64,000 nucleotides of DNA from Macrostomum hystrix (Eukaryota; Platyhelminthes; Macrostomidae), in contig CATNEN010000033.1 of the NCBI GenBank assembly GCA_950097015.1, positions 1,860,001 to 1,924,000 of the forward strand, written 5' to 3'. This document shows, one piece after another, positions 35,901 through 44,721 of this stretch. Under the pieces are notes generated by a model. The model had not been told where the DNA came from. It made no database searches and saw only the letters and a program-made list of their open reading frames with translations. Made by a program: the position numbers and the translations under genes. The first letter of the stretch is position 1; every line of letters starts with the position of its first letter.

Positions 35901-37756
35901 TGTGGCTAGTTACAACTATATTAAAAGACAATTTAGTATGGAGAGACAAAATTAAGAATGAAGCTTAAGTTGACATAAAATTTGAATTTCTGCACATTTC
36001 AATTCAGTGCCACTATCCATAGGTATTGTGGTGACTGGGCTGAATGAAAGTGCCTAGTGCACCTGGTGTGAGTGCGCTGCACCCCCCCACACTTGGTTGT
36101 TTATTCTTTATCTCGGCCTGCACCGCGCTGATTGGCTGGGCCATTTCGACCCTGCGCCTCTCCCCCTGTTGTTGTTAACTCGGCCGGCTTACGCCGATTG
36201 ATGTACCCTCCCTCCCCCTAGTTATTTATGCCGTGCACTGTGCTGATTGGCGGGCCATGTTTTTTGGGGGTCTTGGGTCTGCCCTGGCCCCTTGGGGGTG
36301 GGGCTTTAGCCCCGGGCTCTCCTCCCCACCGCGGTGCTATTTATTGTGGAGCGCTGGACCCTGGCCTCTGCCACTGCCGGCCCCCCTCAAGACAACTATG
36401 TACGACACCTAAAATCACGACTGCCTGGCCCCCTTCTACGGGAACGCTGCCCTGCCTGAGTCACACTACTCGACTGACTAACAATATACGGGTTTGACTT
36501 CCGGTCATCCGGCCCTGCCTGCACCGCGTGACTGTTCAAACTTCTGGTTGGTAAGCCTTCGACTCCGTGTTTGTCCTTTACGGGCTAGCTTTAGGCACCT
36601 TAGAGGAAGTGGAGCGTCGTACGCTGATCCCCACCTCAACCAGTGTACGTCGTACGCTCGCTGGAGGCCGTCGTGCGTCATATGCTTGATCTGTCTAGCC
36701 CAACCAACTCTGTGTCGTACGCGGGTTGGTGGGGACGACCCTAGCCAGGTTCAGTACGCGAGCCCGAGTCCGTGGGGTGCCCCTGGGGATTGAGCCCTCG
36801 AGCCCCATCATCACAGTATATTTTAACCATAGACTTCAGGTCAGAGCAATGATATTTGAATATCAATCTAATCTGGCTATACTTTCATTTTCCCACATAT
36901 TTAAGTTTAAATGAATCCCTATTGGAATAAGTTGATAAATCGTGTCTGACCATCTGTCACATTTTTAGACTTTTTGGTGTTGTGTTGCATTGCAGGGCAT
37001 CACCAGGGTGTTACGCCACTCTTAAGTAAAGTTTTTCTTTTTTATAAAGCATAGTTAGTTGGTTAGGTTAATATAGTATTTCGTGTCATTGCACTTTGGA
37101 TCCACATTTTTTATACTGTGTTGCGCGTCCGCAGGTTTTTGACATTTATTCCAATAAGGAAATGAACAGAACCATACTTATGCCAGTTTTTATAACAAAG
37201 GCAATAAAGAAAAGGCAATATACTATTTTGATATTCCACTAAATATAATAGACAATCATCAACTATGACAACAATAGGGCTAATAAAATCTAAAACTAAA
37301 TTATTAACAAATGTTGAAAACAATATTTAATGCAAACATATTACTTATTAGTATTAATTCTCTTAACAATTCCTTCATATCTACAACTTAGGATTTGTCC
37401 TAATTTCATTTAAATTAGCTACTTATATTTAAATATTTATAAATCAACATTAAGCAAATCTCATAAAACATTTGAGCCATAGGCAATTGTAATATAATTT
37501 ACAACCCCCAAATGTATTAATTATTTTGATAGTTTAGTAAAATTTGAAGAAATAACAGATGGCAAAAAATATACTAAACAGAGTTGAACAAGTAACTTAT
37601 GTTTTGCTAAAAATTTGGCCTGGGGCTTAATTGATAGCGAGACCATATTAGTATGATCTATGCCTATTGCGTAAACAATGACATCGTTTTAGTAAAAGGA
37701 TACAGTTTGACAACATCTGTGTCCATTCTCCTTTTTCCAGGGCTGGGAGACGACAT
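14904..37756 (-). CDS. UBE2H: Ubiquitin-conjugating enzyme E2 H, complete, six coding exons over 22.9 kb
   Basis: UBE2H is the E2 that carries ubiquitin for the CTLH/MAEA (GID-type) ligase and can modify histones. Exons 37756-37704, 30513-30437, 30349-30275, 30158-30119, 30019-29967 and 15181-14904 have consensus GT donors and AG acceptors and join in phase (53+77+75+40+53+278 nt) to 191 residues; human has 183. The N-terminus [17 protein letters not shown] is almost invariant. The UBC fold follows with [24 protein letters not shown] and the active-site Cys87 in [13 protein letters not shown]. The acidic tail [13 protein letters not shown] and terminal DMEL are family hallmarks. Internal exons are only 40-77 nt. 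Intron 1 (7.2 kb) holds an LTR element; intron 5 (14.8 kb) is nearly all satellite. No later gene shares the locus. Confidence 0.97.
15220..29683 (+). repeat. 14.5-kb satellite of 20-bp units with higher-order repeats, inside UBE2H intron 5
   Basis: About 720 monomers of TGGAATGATTCTAGCAGTCA run without interruption. Monomer variants (TAGAATCATT, TGGACTGATT, GGGAATGATT, TGTAATGATT, ATAGCAG, TTTAGCAG) recur in the same order, so the array is a higher-order repeat. The rare variant AAGGAATGGTTTTAGCAG occurs at about 17121, 20463, 23803, 27523 and 29383, that is at spacings of 3342, 3340, 3720 and 1860 bp (167, 167, 186 and 93 monomers, allowing for 1-bp indels). The marker GACAGGGAATGATT gives alternating intervals near 1860 and 1480-1500 bp, then 860 and 1000. 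Runs of perfect monomers occur at 18080-18280 and 21410-21640. Stops in every frame explain the absence of ORFs. Confidence 0.98.
29684..29960. other. Unique remainder of UBE2H intron 5
   Basis: AT-rich unique sequence between the satellite edge and the exon 5 donor. No gene or element seen. Confidence 0.5.
30514..31003. other. UBE2H intron 1, exon-2-proximal part
   Basis: AT-rich unique intronic sequence between exon 2 and the target duplication of the LTR element. Nothing else seen. Confidence 0.5.
31009..31265 (-). repeat. 3' LTR (257 bp)
   Basis: Copy of the 5' LTR, preceded on the minus strand by a purine tract and followed by the GATAA target duplication. No AATAAA hexamer is visible on the minus strand. 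Confidence 0.95.
31266..31275 (-). promoter_or_regulatory. Polypurine tract
   Basis: GACGGGGAGA directly abuts the TGTGG start of the 3' LTR on the minus strand. This is the position and composition of a plus-strand DNA primer in LTR elements. Confidence 0.7.
31274..31555 (-). pseudogene. Integrase C-terminal remnant beyond the in-frame TAG
   Basis: In the same frame as the RT/IN ORF, directly after TAG (31558-31556), the sequence stays open for about 93 codons to a TGA at 31276-31274 that touches the polypurine tract. It starts [20 protein letters not shown] and DQIRPL follows, as expected for the C-terminal beta-module of gypsy integrases. The stop is therefore probably a nonsense change, or a readthrough site. 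Confidence 0.7.
31556..33784 (-). CDS. pol: Reverse transcriptase / RNase H / integrase frame
   Basis: About 740 codons without an ATG start, in a frame different from protease. RT shows [18 protein letters not shown], the first catalytic Asp in VDLTNAY and the active site YQDD (followed by VCIG instead of the usual ILI/ILV). RNase H begins LTTDAS and contains CDHQPL. Integrase has the H-x4-H/C-x2-C zinc domain (HGDSHSG ... CAKC) and a D,D-35-E core: MDHAHVP, SDNAAEF and LAERM, with exactly 35 residues between the second Asp and Glu. The frame ends at a TAG inside the integrase C-terminal module. Confidence 0.9.
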   Translation of the reverse strand, partial: DLKPLVIAKLRKLINAGILETVRPGGSQWASPIVIVRKPDGDLRICADYKVSVNPQICADSYPLPNIETAFTELSGMSHFATVDLTNAYNQIELDESAREILTINTPIGLLRWTRMPYGVKTASAQFQAAMEATIGGLVTNLVIYQDDVCIGARTAAELDAKVEQLLAKLSKSGMEINEKKCVFRSTEISFLGYRISAEGIRPDTKLVEKVLQTKAPTCRKELESFLGLTNYYARYIQAYSERVEPLTALRSRQTPFKWGPNQQKAFDELKRALAAYPVIRIFDPTKRTTLTTDASEKAVSAILTQDGHPVLYLSRRLTAAEQNYSNIEREALAIVWATQRARHFLLGAKFTLNCDHQPLEFIFSPSKELPKVTSARIMRWAIQLAAFDYDIVYVRGSCIPHVDAMSRLEFEDSFENPKEEVSRFVHWTETDVLKRNEIQQATDDDPVLRSIRQRIKNNVWSNCSAAERPYKSVRQQLTVEDGIICLGDLIVPPARLRSRVLQAAHGDSHSGALATRNRLKREAWWPGHCDDVERYVKQCAKCTEIRTPPARATHTWPAESAAWQRVHMDHAHVPGIGYLLIVVDAFSGWPEAVRVPDRSAQTTLRTLRAIFSRLGVPCTLVSDNAAEFCDGELRDWLRRIGCSQIHSPPYHPESNGLAERMVQTVKRGLVAFPVHRGSFDAYLAKLLLNYRATPRSDGRGSPSALMGRQLRSPLTLTFSVDAPVIYQARASSPTESARFVV
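33778..34335 (-). CDS. Second zinc knuckle plus aspartic protease frame
   Basis: This frame is -1 relative to gag and has no ATG near its opening. It begins with [14 protein letters not shown] (C-x2-C-x4-H-x4-C), then a linker, then a retropepsin with the catalytic motif LDSGSDASI, about 70 residues in, and the flap/C-terminal LLGTDLL. It ends at a TGA (33780-33778) just after EARPVP, a junction that in related elements runs straight into reverse transcriptase. Either a second frame change or a deletion separates it from RT. Confidence 0.75.
   Translation of the reverse strand: MGQTCNKCRKRNHFAVVCRSGTKAAHEVTETAGADTISSTHQQKTSSLKTVLIEGQRMEMQLDSGSDASIIPRNFWQQLGEPKLRKCRRQLRQFDGSAIKTLGSFTAAVELEDKVACVDIIVAACNKTHGLLGTDLLQFDLDGVSLHNVEEAPAVTLGKLRGFRARIVLKDQARPSYFEARPVPT
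34191..35033 (-). CDS. gag: Retrotransposon gag (nucleocapsid-type) ORF
   Basis: 280 codons from the ATG that directly follows the LTR end ([13 protein letters not shown]...) to a TGA at 34191. The middle resembles gypsy gag capsid ([20 protein letters not shown]). A first zinc knuckle, C-x2-C-x3-H-x4-C ([13 protein letters not shown]), lies near residue 225. The second knuckle is encoded in the pol frame, so the last 40-50 codons of this frame are probably not native. An in-frame ATG upstream lies inside the LTR and is unlikely to be the start. Confidence 0.8.
   Translation of the reverse strand: MASRADDLPLDDPATTEAWLRSFAAMSRNKKLKDTAEERQVTDLFLARAGVSAVRVVSVMARPKELEEMNFEDIRKLILEKVRPKKKLIIAERSRFLSLRQEATESAQNFAQRLRDAARFCEFDKLNAEDSKQSAEDELIQTMLVSGLHNAQHRSKILEHIQSSQQQVTLENSVEFVQQLELIQQYSGAERQKAPEPATIEPASIASVDKNRGGPKTACKACGLQHQPDRCPAWGKPATSAASETISRSCADPGPRQRMKSRKQPGPTPSVALISRRPAA
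35034..35290 (-). repeat. 5' LTR (257 bp)
   Basis: On the minus strand it starts TGTGGCGCCGTCGG and ends CGACACGACA. A TATATAAG box lies at 35120-35113, so transcription would start about 25-30 bp beyond it. It matches 31009-31265 over its whole length by eye. Confidence 0.95.
35113..35120 (-). promoter_or_regulatory. LTR TATA box
   Basis: TATATAAG on the minus strand inside the 5' LTR, the obvious candidate core promoter of the element. The same sequence is present in the 3' LTR at 31088-31095, from where it could drive transcription in the direction of the downstream UBE2H exons. Confidence 0.5.
35296..36040. other. UBE2H intron 1, AT-rich unique part
   Basis: About 70% A+T, no open frame with resemblance to a family. 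The 74-codon minus-strand frame at 35725-35949 has no recognisable content. Confidence 0.5.
36041..36815. other. GC-rich island in an AT-rich intron, possible unclassified interspersed element
   Basis: Composition changes abruptly from AT-rich to GC-rich and back. The segment contains two GATTGGC(T)GGGCC motifs (about 36129 and 36244), several TCGTACGC repeats at 36615-36722 and a partial inverted match between CCCCACCTCAACCA and TTGGTGGGGACG. Its right end on the minus strand contains GGGCTCAATCCCC, B-box-like. No target duplication or protein was found. An inserted non-autonomous element is the simplest reading. Confidence 0.35.
36816..37703. other. UBE2H intron 1, exon-1-proximal part
   Basis: AT-rich unique intronic DNA up to the exon 1 donor GTATCC. 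No feature seen. Confidence 0.5.
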
Positions 37757-39721
37757 CGCAGAAACTTTCTGAAGTTTATTGTAGCAGGGTAACCTTCGAA
37801 ATCGTTAAAACTGGCATAAACTGAGGAAGTACAAGAATATAATCTTTGAATGAGTTGCTTAGGAGAATCATATGATCTTTCGAGTCTGATCAGCTGATCT
37901 ACAAAAATGAATCTCCTGTAAATCTAATTTATTTATCACATCTGCTTCCAAAAAACGCTACCTTTAGTAACATATTAACTCGTGCTTTCATTCTAAAAGC
38001 GTCTGGGTATACATGCTTTGTTATAATAACTTAGAAAATTTAAAGTATCTCAAACTTTAATCGTAATTTCTTTTTATTTGTTTACGGCAGACGGAAGTTG
38101 TAAAACCTTGTTTAACATTGCATGCCTAATATATAATACTCTCTATTTGACTATAAGCCGCTTGCCGGTTCTTTTGCGCATCTTCAGAACCACAATTCCA
38201 CCCATACACATGAAGTTTCTTAATCTTCCCTTATTCAAAGCACAAATTTCAATCAAGCCTTAAACTCATACGTAGGGATTGTTGTGTGCATGCACCGCTA
38301 TGAAACCAAATATGCAAAGCGCAATGCATATTTTCGTCTAACCAGTGGGCTAGGGCTAAGAAGTCTGAACATTTTTATTTAGATTCCTTATTTTTCCAGT
38401 ATGCATCTAACCACGAAACTGTCAGGTACTGAAACAAACTGAGTATTTGATTTAAGCAATATACAGTTTTCCTGGTTGGTCCCACATAGCGTTCTGAATC
38501 CTTATTTTTTCCTTTCTTCTAACGAATTTCTTATATCTTTGCTCCATGCTCTTAGACCGGCTTTTTTGCACAATTTTAGTACACAACAGCTTAAATTGAT
38601 TTTTTACACCGACTGGAGTACACATCAGAGACCAGGCCGTGGAGCCATCCAAATATTTTTGTCTTGCATTGGAAACAGTTGGTTCGGTGGTCTAGATTGT
38701 GAGGTGGCATCTTTTCGCGCTCGTAAGCCTTAATTCACTGCAACGAATTCAGCTTATTAACCACGCACTTTATCGCGCCAGAATATCGTTCGCACACGGA
38801 AGATCGAAGTTGTAATATGAACACGGGTTTTTTATGTTCACGCCCATCTCGGAAGGTTGAAGATTGGCAGCCAGAGCTCGACTTGCCTCCGTGGCATTGT
38901 GAAGATCGAATTTTTGTGTAGTTCGTGGAATCGCTTCTGCTGCCGCACAATCCAGGGTACATGGTCCAGCTAGTCTTATGGGAGTTTAGCTTCGCGGGCA
39001 TCCTTCCGTTTCAGTGAAATCCCTTTGCAGTGGAGGCCAGATAGCAAACTTGCGCCTATAAAATGCTACGTTGCGTGCAGAAGGCGGATTGCATTCCGAC
39101 TTTCTATAATAAGTAACAACAGCAGCGACCAAAAAACTCGACTCCCACTCGATCCGTGTGTTTACCCGTACGGAACTGCAGCACCGTTTAATCCCCTATC
39201 CATCTAGGCCGTTGTTGCACCCAACAGCCCATATACTTACTCGTCAAAATCTCTGCAGCGCTTGAAACGTATAAACAGGCGGCATTGTAGTCAGTAGCAC
39301 ATTCAGTGGTCTGTCCACTGGTGGTATTTCGGTGGTTTTGCACATTTCAGGCAGATAAATTGTAGAGTGCATGCCACTACCACAGCTCTTGGGGGGCCTA
39401 TTCTACAGTGCAAGTACGTATGATGGATGTACGGCGAAAAAACTTCCCTTTATTTTGGGAACATCCCTAAGAGGGAATGCGCAAAATGTGATGTGACCCA
39501 CTTTAAGTGCTACGGCAGAGCCAAATCCATGGTTCTAGTTATATAGTTTGTGAGTGTCCTTGGCAGATTAGCGGTTCGCTTTTGTCTCCGTTGAGCTTAG
39601 GGCATCCAATAAGGCATTGAACTGTTCGAATGCAAAAATGTACTGCCTGCTAAAAACAATGATACACTTTAGCTCGTCTGTCGACCCGCAACATAAATTA
39701 GATAGAATATATGATTTCGGG
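37757..39721. other. Divergent intergenic region (UBE2H / LIM gene), left part
   Basis: Contains the UBE2H upstream region. CTTCAG|AAAGTTTCTGCG before the ATG on the minus strand could be a 5'-UTR or trans-splice acceptor. No coding family was recognised in the short frames. Confidence 0.45.
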
Positions 39722-39965
39722 TAAATGTACAGCCAATGGCACAGCCGCAGCTATTGCTGTATGGTTGCTCAGTCCGCCGGAGGCCACCACACTCGCCCTA
39801 ATTTCTACCCCACCTGAGCCGAAGCACAAAGGAGTAAATTGTCTCGCCATGGACTCGAATTGCTATCGTTGGGCTAAGATACGAACCCCGAACCCCCGAC
39901 TTCGAGAAGTGCGAAACTCTATAGCCACTGGGCCCTGCAAGTCCGCAGCATGCTCGCTCACCGAC
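39722..39965 (-). mobile_element. tRNA-derived SINE, copy 1
   Basis: On the minus strand a tRNA-like head (CCCAGTGGCTATAGAGTTTC as A-box, GGGGGTTCGGGGTTCG around the B-box) is followed by a body ending in CAATAGCTGCGGCTGTGCCA and TTGGCTGTACA. The body reappears at 53055-53300 with divergence. The head does not fold as a functional tRNA. Target duplications were not identified. Confidence 0.5.
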
Positions 39966-40009
39966 GCTTGATCGCCTCCAGACTTCTTAAATTTAGCATT
40001 TACGCTGGA

Positions 40010-40125
40010 GTGCACCTCAACAAGTTCACAAGCGTTCACCTCAACAAGTCACAAGCGTTCACCTCAACAAGTCACAAGCGTTCACCTCAACAAGTCACAA
40101 GCGTTCACCTCAACAAGTGCACTTT
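40010..40125 (+). repeat. 23-bp short tandem array
   Basis: Five units of CACAAGCGTTCACCTCAACA plus AGT; the first unit carries an extra T. Intergenic. Confidence 0.9.
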
Positions 40126-42232
40126 TTAGGCTTTCAGTCGGTGCCTTCTTTTGAAAGCAATCACCGCCAGCGGAGGCAAACGGAAGCTTCGAGCCCGCTG
40201 GCACAGTTTTTATTGCCGCAGTTGTTCCATAAAGCCATGCATTCTTGGTATTTTCTTATTTCCTCAAACCACAAGCCTGGTGGATCGCAGGTCAAGGTGG
40301 TAAAGTTTTCAAGCGATGATATTCGCAGAGAGTTTACACCGATTGCGATGGCCTTTCTGTTCTAACCTGCCATGCGCCCGCGAAAATTCGGAACCGTTCT
40401 AACAAGGAGGCCTCCTGCTTCGAATCCGCGAGCGACCGCGCGCAATCAACTAAGGGCCTGGTTGCAGCCGCTCTGCTGCAGGAAGCGAGACCCCGCTGAA
40501 CGCTCCGCTCTCGCTTGGGAGTCCGATTCCTGGCAGGCGATCAGCCCGCCTTCATGGATGGGAAATTGGGCAGCGTCCAAAACTTGCTGCTGATTTCCAT
40601 TCCCCAGATCTAATTGCGTTAGCTCGTTCCGTGCAGATTTCTCGGCCTTTCGTCTTTCTTCTAGCTTACTTGCACGCTGGAAAGTGCAGACGCAAACAAA
40701 CTGTCTTTTCCAAAGATATAGAGGGACTCTATATACTATCGGGCAGATAATTTATTTTACGCGTTTCTTAGAATTTTTGTCCAACAGGGATTTCAGCTGC
40801 TAACTGCAGACAATAAACGAACAGCTTATCGATCCTCAAGGTGCAAGGCTTGCACCTGGCGAACCGCGACTTCTGCAGTGTCTTCGCCTGAAGACAGACG
40901 CACGCCTTTAACCCAAACAGAATATGGAGAGAAGCAGTGCAATGCTTGGGATTCTCCCAAACTCTGCACTATTAGCATTAATCGGCTGAGGCAATGTGGC
41001 GTACCTGGCTGCAACCTGTAATTTTCGCTCTTCAATGTCTATTTTGACCGCTGGATTTGACATTTGTTAGAGTGATTTGTTTGCATTTACGACTATCCGG
41101 AAGACGGCATCGATTAATCATATTAAAATGGTGGCCATCGTTTGGGCAATAGTAGAATATTGTCGCTAAAGACCTTTTCGGAAATCATGAAGACTCCAGT
41201 GCACATCGAAGTCGACATGAATTAGCGAGAATACACTCGAGTATACTTGACGAAAGAGAGACATAAGTCTCTCCGGCCTCAGGGAGGAAGCGTCCGCAGA
41301 AACAGAAACGGAAGGATGGGAATGAGGCATAGGCTTAGGAAAAAACAGTCCCAACCAAGCTTGGCCAAACTGGGGCGCAGCGATGGGCGAAAGAAAGTCC
41401 GCTTGCTTGGATGCTTGGAGCATCTGCGGCCGTTCTTTGGTGGCACGACTGCACGTCACTTCCACTCTGGCCTGGAACCTATCCTGCATGCCCCGGCAGA
41501 TCTCAATCTGTTCATGCCTTTCTTTCCTTTCTAGCCTCTCCAGATCGGCGCTCTGTCACCTTTTGCTGGCCAGGTTGTGGGGGAGGGGCCGCTACTAGCG
41601 CCGGTAATTGCCGAAGGCGCCCTCGTGTCCGCGTGCCTCTGTCTGACTCTGGCGCGCCTGGCGTATTGATCAGCTGCCTACCAGGGACTTCCTGGTCCGA
41701 TGGGCGCGGGACTGAGGAGGGTCTGGGGATCGATTCCTCCGCGGCCTCATTGGCTGACATCGGGGGAATTCGCGGGTTGGTGCCTCGGAATCAGCGGCAA
41801 GAAGCAGGCTGCGGTGGGCAGGGCGGGCCTGCTAGTTCAAAGCATGCCGGGGACGAAGAGAAATTTGCGGCAAGGAATTCGCTGGAACAAAACGCCACCT
41901 TAAAACAACAGCGAATCGGGGGGCATTACGACTTCCACGCTCGCTTGGATAAGCAGCACCTCCTTGATCTGACAGTCGGCGGCCAACGGAGTCCAGGCGG
42001 CTCAACTGCAGCTTTCATTCTTCAAACTAAAAAGGTAAGCATCATAGATGTGTATCGAAGATCGGATATACTCGTATTTTTTAAATAAATTTTTCTTTGT
42101 GGATAAGAAGTTTATTGAATTCAGCTTGTATAAAGGAACCGCAAAGTCTCCACTGAAATACCGAAGCCCATGAAATGCCCATGAAAGTCATTGCAGCATT
42201 CCAGCCAGAAACTAACTAAACTTTCAGGAAGC
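40126..42232. other. Upstream region of the LIM gene; SINE-like pieces and a candidate 5'-UTR exon
   Basis: No coding family recognised. GGTCTGGGGATCGATTCCTC at about 41718 is B-box-like, suggesting old tRNA-derived material that creates spurious frames. A strong donor AAAAAG|GTAAGC at 42034/42035 faces the acceptor CTTTCAG|GAAGC at 42227/42228, so a non-coding exon ending at 42034 is plausible; the only nearby ATG frames end before it or join out of frame. Alternatively 42228 is a spliced-leader acceptor. Confidence 0.4.
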
Positions 42233-43569
42233 ATGCGGCGCAACTTCGGTTCCCAGGCTGGAAACGGCAGAGTATTTGGCGGCGGAGCTGGCGGCGGAGC
42301 TGGCGGCGGAGCTGGCGGCGGCGGTCCGGGTGGCAGTGGGATTCGCCCGACAGGCCGCTCAGGCGGAGCCGCGCCTGCTCCCGCCGTTGACATGACGAAG
42401 TGCGCCGCCTGCAAGGAGTCAATCCAGGGCCAGTTGGTGAAGGCCCTTGGCCGGGCCTGGCACTACGAGCATTTCGTCTGCTCAAAGTGCCGCGCCGAGC
42501 TCGGCAAGCAGAATTTCTACGAGAAGGACGGACAGCCGTTCTGCGAGCCGTGCTATCAGAACGAGTTCTCGCCCAAATGCGCCTATTGTGAGGGCGCCAT
42601 CCTGGATAGGTGCGTGACCGCCCTGGACAAGTCCTGGCATCCGGAGCATTTTTTCTGCCAGCAGTGCACCGCGCCGTTCACCGAGAGCTCCGGTTTTCAC
42701 GAGCGCGACGGCAAGCCCTTCTGCGCGGACTGTTACAACGATGCTTTTGCGCCAAAGTGCGCCGCCTGCAGCAAGGCCATCACGTCCAACTACCTGACTG
42801 CGCTGGAGAAGATGTGGCACACCGAGTGCTTCGTGTGCCGGGTGAGTTGGGCCTATTAAAGTAGGCTCTAGTTTTCATATTTTAGACTTAAAAAAAGCTG
42901 CTAGTAAGCTTGCGGTAGGTCGAGAATCCGTTTGCGAATGCCCATGACCTGTCGTCTACGCATTAAGCGATGAGCAACTGATCATGGTCCCTGACCACAT
43001 TTTATCTTAAACCGAAATTGATTTTTGGCGACTGGACTCAACACCAGCTCGACTCATCGAAGCTGGTTGCCCTTCGTTACTCGCCTAATTTTGCGTCCCG
43101 CAGGACTGCGGCAGCGACTTCTCCACAGGCAGCTTCTACGAGCACGAGGGCCAGCCCTACTGCGAGCTGCACTACCACGCCCACCGCGGCTCCCTGTGCA
43201 TGGCCTGCGAGAAGCCAATCACGAGCAAGTGCATCACGGCCATGGGGCGCAAGTTCCATCCGCAGTGCTTCGAGTGCTCCTTCTGCAAGAACGAACTGTC
43301 GAAGGGCACGTTCAAGGTTAGCACACGTTCTCCTGAGCCTTGTCAGCGTGCTCGAGGAGGGGGGTTACAAGTGAAAGAATGCTTCGCTCGGAATGAGGTG
43401 CTATGTTACTGTACGCCAACCAAGGCCGTGGTGCAAGGTGCTTCTAGAGAACGAGTAGGTACTCGTAGAGTGAGATGTGCCTGCCACCAATTCACTCAAT
43501 ACAAATACTTAACCCTTGTAGGAAAAGGACAACAAGCCCTACTGCAACGACTGCTACAATAAACTGTGA
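42233..43569 (+). CDS. PXN: Paxillin-family four-LIM protein, complete, three coding exons
   Basis: Paxillin-family LIM domains target focal adhesions and bind phosphatases and integrin-linked partners. Exons 42233-42841, 43104-43316 and 43522-43569 join in phase (609+213+48 nt) to 289 residues. LIM1 starts at C57, LIM2 at C116, LIM3 at C176 and LIM4 at C235, each with a full set of eight zinc ligands. [20 protein letters not shown] and [16 protein letters not shown] match paxillin LIM3/4 closely, and the protein ends [12 protein letters not shown]. The N-terminus (residues 16-36) is Gly/Ala-rich, from repeats of GGCGGAGCTGGC. No LD motif (LDxLLxxL) is present, unlike canonical paxillin, leupaxin or Hic-5; a LIM-only form exists in Drosophila. 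Intron 1 splits LIM3 between zinc-ligand pairs. Which paralogue it is cannot be decided from the LIM part alone. Confidence 0.9.
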
Positions 43570-44667
43570 ACTCTGGTTGCCATGCATAAATCTTCAGGCC
43601 TTTGATAACCCTCTAATAGAAGCTTGCTTAGAAAACCTAATTTTTTAGCTCTGCTACCACAAGGAAAAAATTGCGAACAAGCTCACTTTATCAGCCCGAG
43701 CTCTATCGACCATTGCGCCACGTTCTCAGTTGAAAGCGTCAAATCGCTCTGTTCATACACACTCTAGCATGCGGATCGCATGAGCTTCGGCTTTGGTTTT
43801 TATTCTTTGTATTTATCACAAACCTAGAGACCTCGAATAACACATCCAAATCAACCACAGCTAGCAAATGCTTGCTCATCGAGTGGTTGTCAGTTCCCAG
43901 TCGCTGACCAGACGTCTCATTATCAAATCCTCCTAGTATAGACAGACGCTTCGGGAAGTGTAGAAAATGTTTAACCTGCCTTTTTCTCGTCTTGCATGCC
44001 CCATCGACGATTAATTTGTAGTCTCATTGCATAGCTCATTGTGTCCATTGTATATTTAAAATTTGCTATGCCAAGCAAAATTTAGCTTTAGTCAATCTCA
44101 ACACGAGCCTAATCTCATGCCGAATCGACTCTGTCTTTGTCAGTTCTTCAAGGCATATTCTTACTAAACCGCTACATGCGAACTAAAACACAGAGTGAGG
44201 GACCTGACAAATCATAGATCATCTATGTTTCTATTCTTTACTAAACCGCTACATGCGAACTAAAACACAGAGTGAGGGACCTGACAAATCATGGATCATC
44301 TATGTTTCTTATAAGCATGCAATTTGAAGATTTAATTGAACAAAATAATTAGATTTCGTTGCTTGGGTCGTGCTATGAGTCATTTATTTTCTACTCTCAG
44401 GAAATGAAAAATCTCAATTTGATGAACACTTTGTTAAGCATTGTTTGCTTTGAAGTTAAATAGCACTGGGATTAACAAAAAGGCATGTATCTATTGAACA
44501 ATTTCCTCAAAACACAAGTCATGTGCGAACATTTCTACTATTCAAGCAAGTCCAGGTGGAGTTTGAGTAGTCACTTGCGGGTGAAAGTAGGCCTACCATT
44601 GCGATGAATCCAAAAAAGTATAGTTTTCTCAACAGTTGCTCATCGCAGACTAAAAAAACAATACAAC
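43570..44667. other. Convergent 3' region between the LIM and CREC genes
   Basis: AT-rich; presumably holds the LIM gene 3' UTR. No exact AATAAA was identified close to the stop. It contains a 77-bp tandem duplication, listed separately. Confidence 0.45.
44161..44308 (+). repeat. Two-copy 77-bp direct duplication
   Basis: The segment starting TTACTAAACCGCTACATGCG occurs at 44161 and again at 44238, with one A/G difference in AATCATRGATCATCTATG. It carries the near-palindrome ATAGATCATCTAT. The low divergence indicates a recent event. Confidence 0.9.
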
Positions 44668-44673
44668 TTTAAT
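44668..44673 (-). terminator. Polyadenylation hexamer for the CREC gene
   Basis: ATTAAA on the minus strand, 49 nt after the TGA stop; the commonest variant of AATAAA at a normal distance. Confidence 0.5.
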
Positions 44674-44721
44674 GAGAAGCAGTCAAGTTTTAGCAGGGGT
44701 GTCGGGCGAGCACCGCCACAT

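Noticed and set aside
41411-42088. 225-codon plus-strand frame upstream of the LIM gene, containing LDKQHLLDL
   Set aside because: The spacing does not match an LD motif, the frame joins the LIM exon out of phase, and part of it is tRNA-like repeat.
42482-42820. Minus-strand 112-codon frame
   Set aside because: Shadow of the LIM exon.
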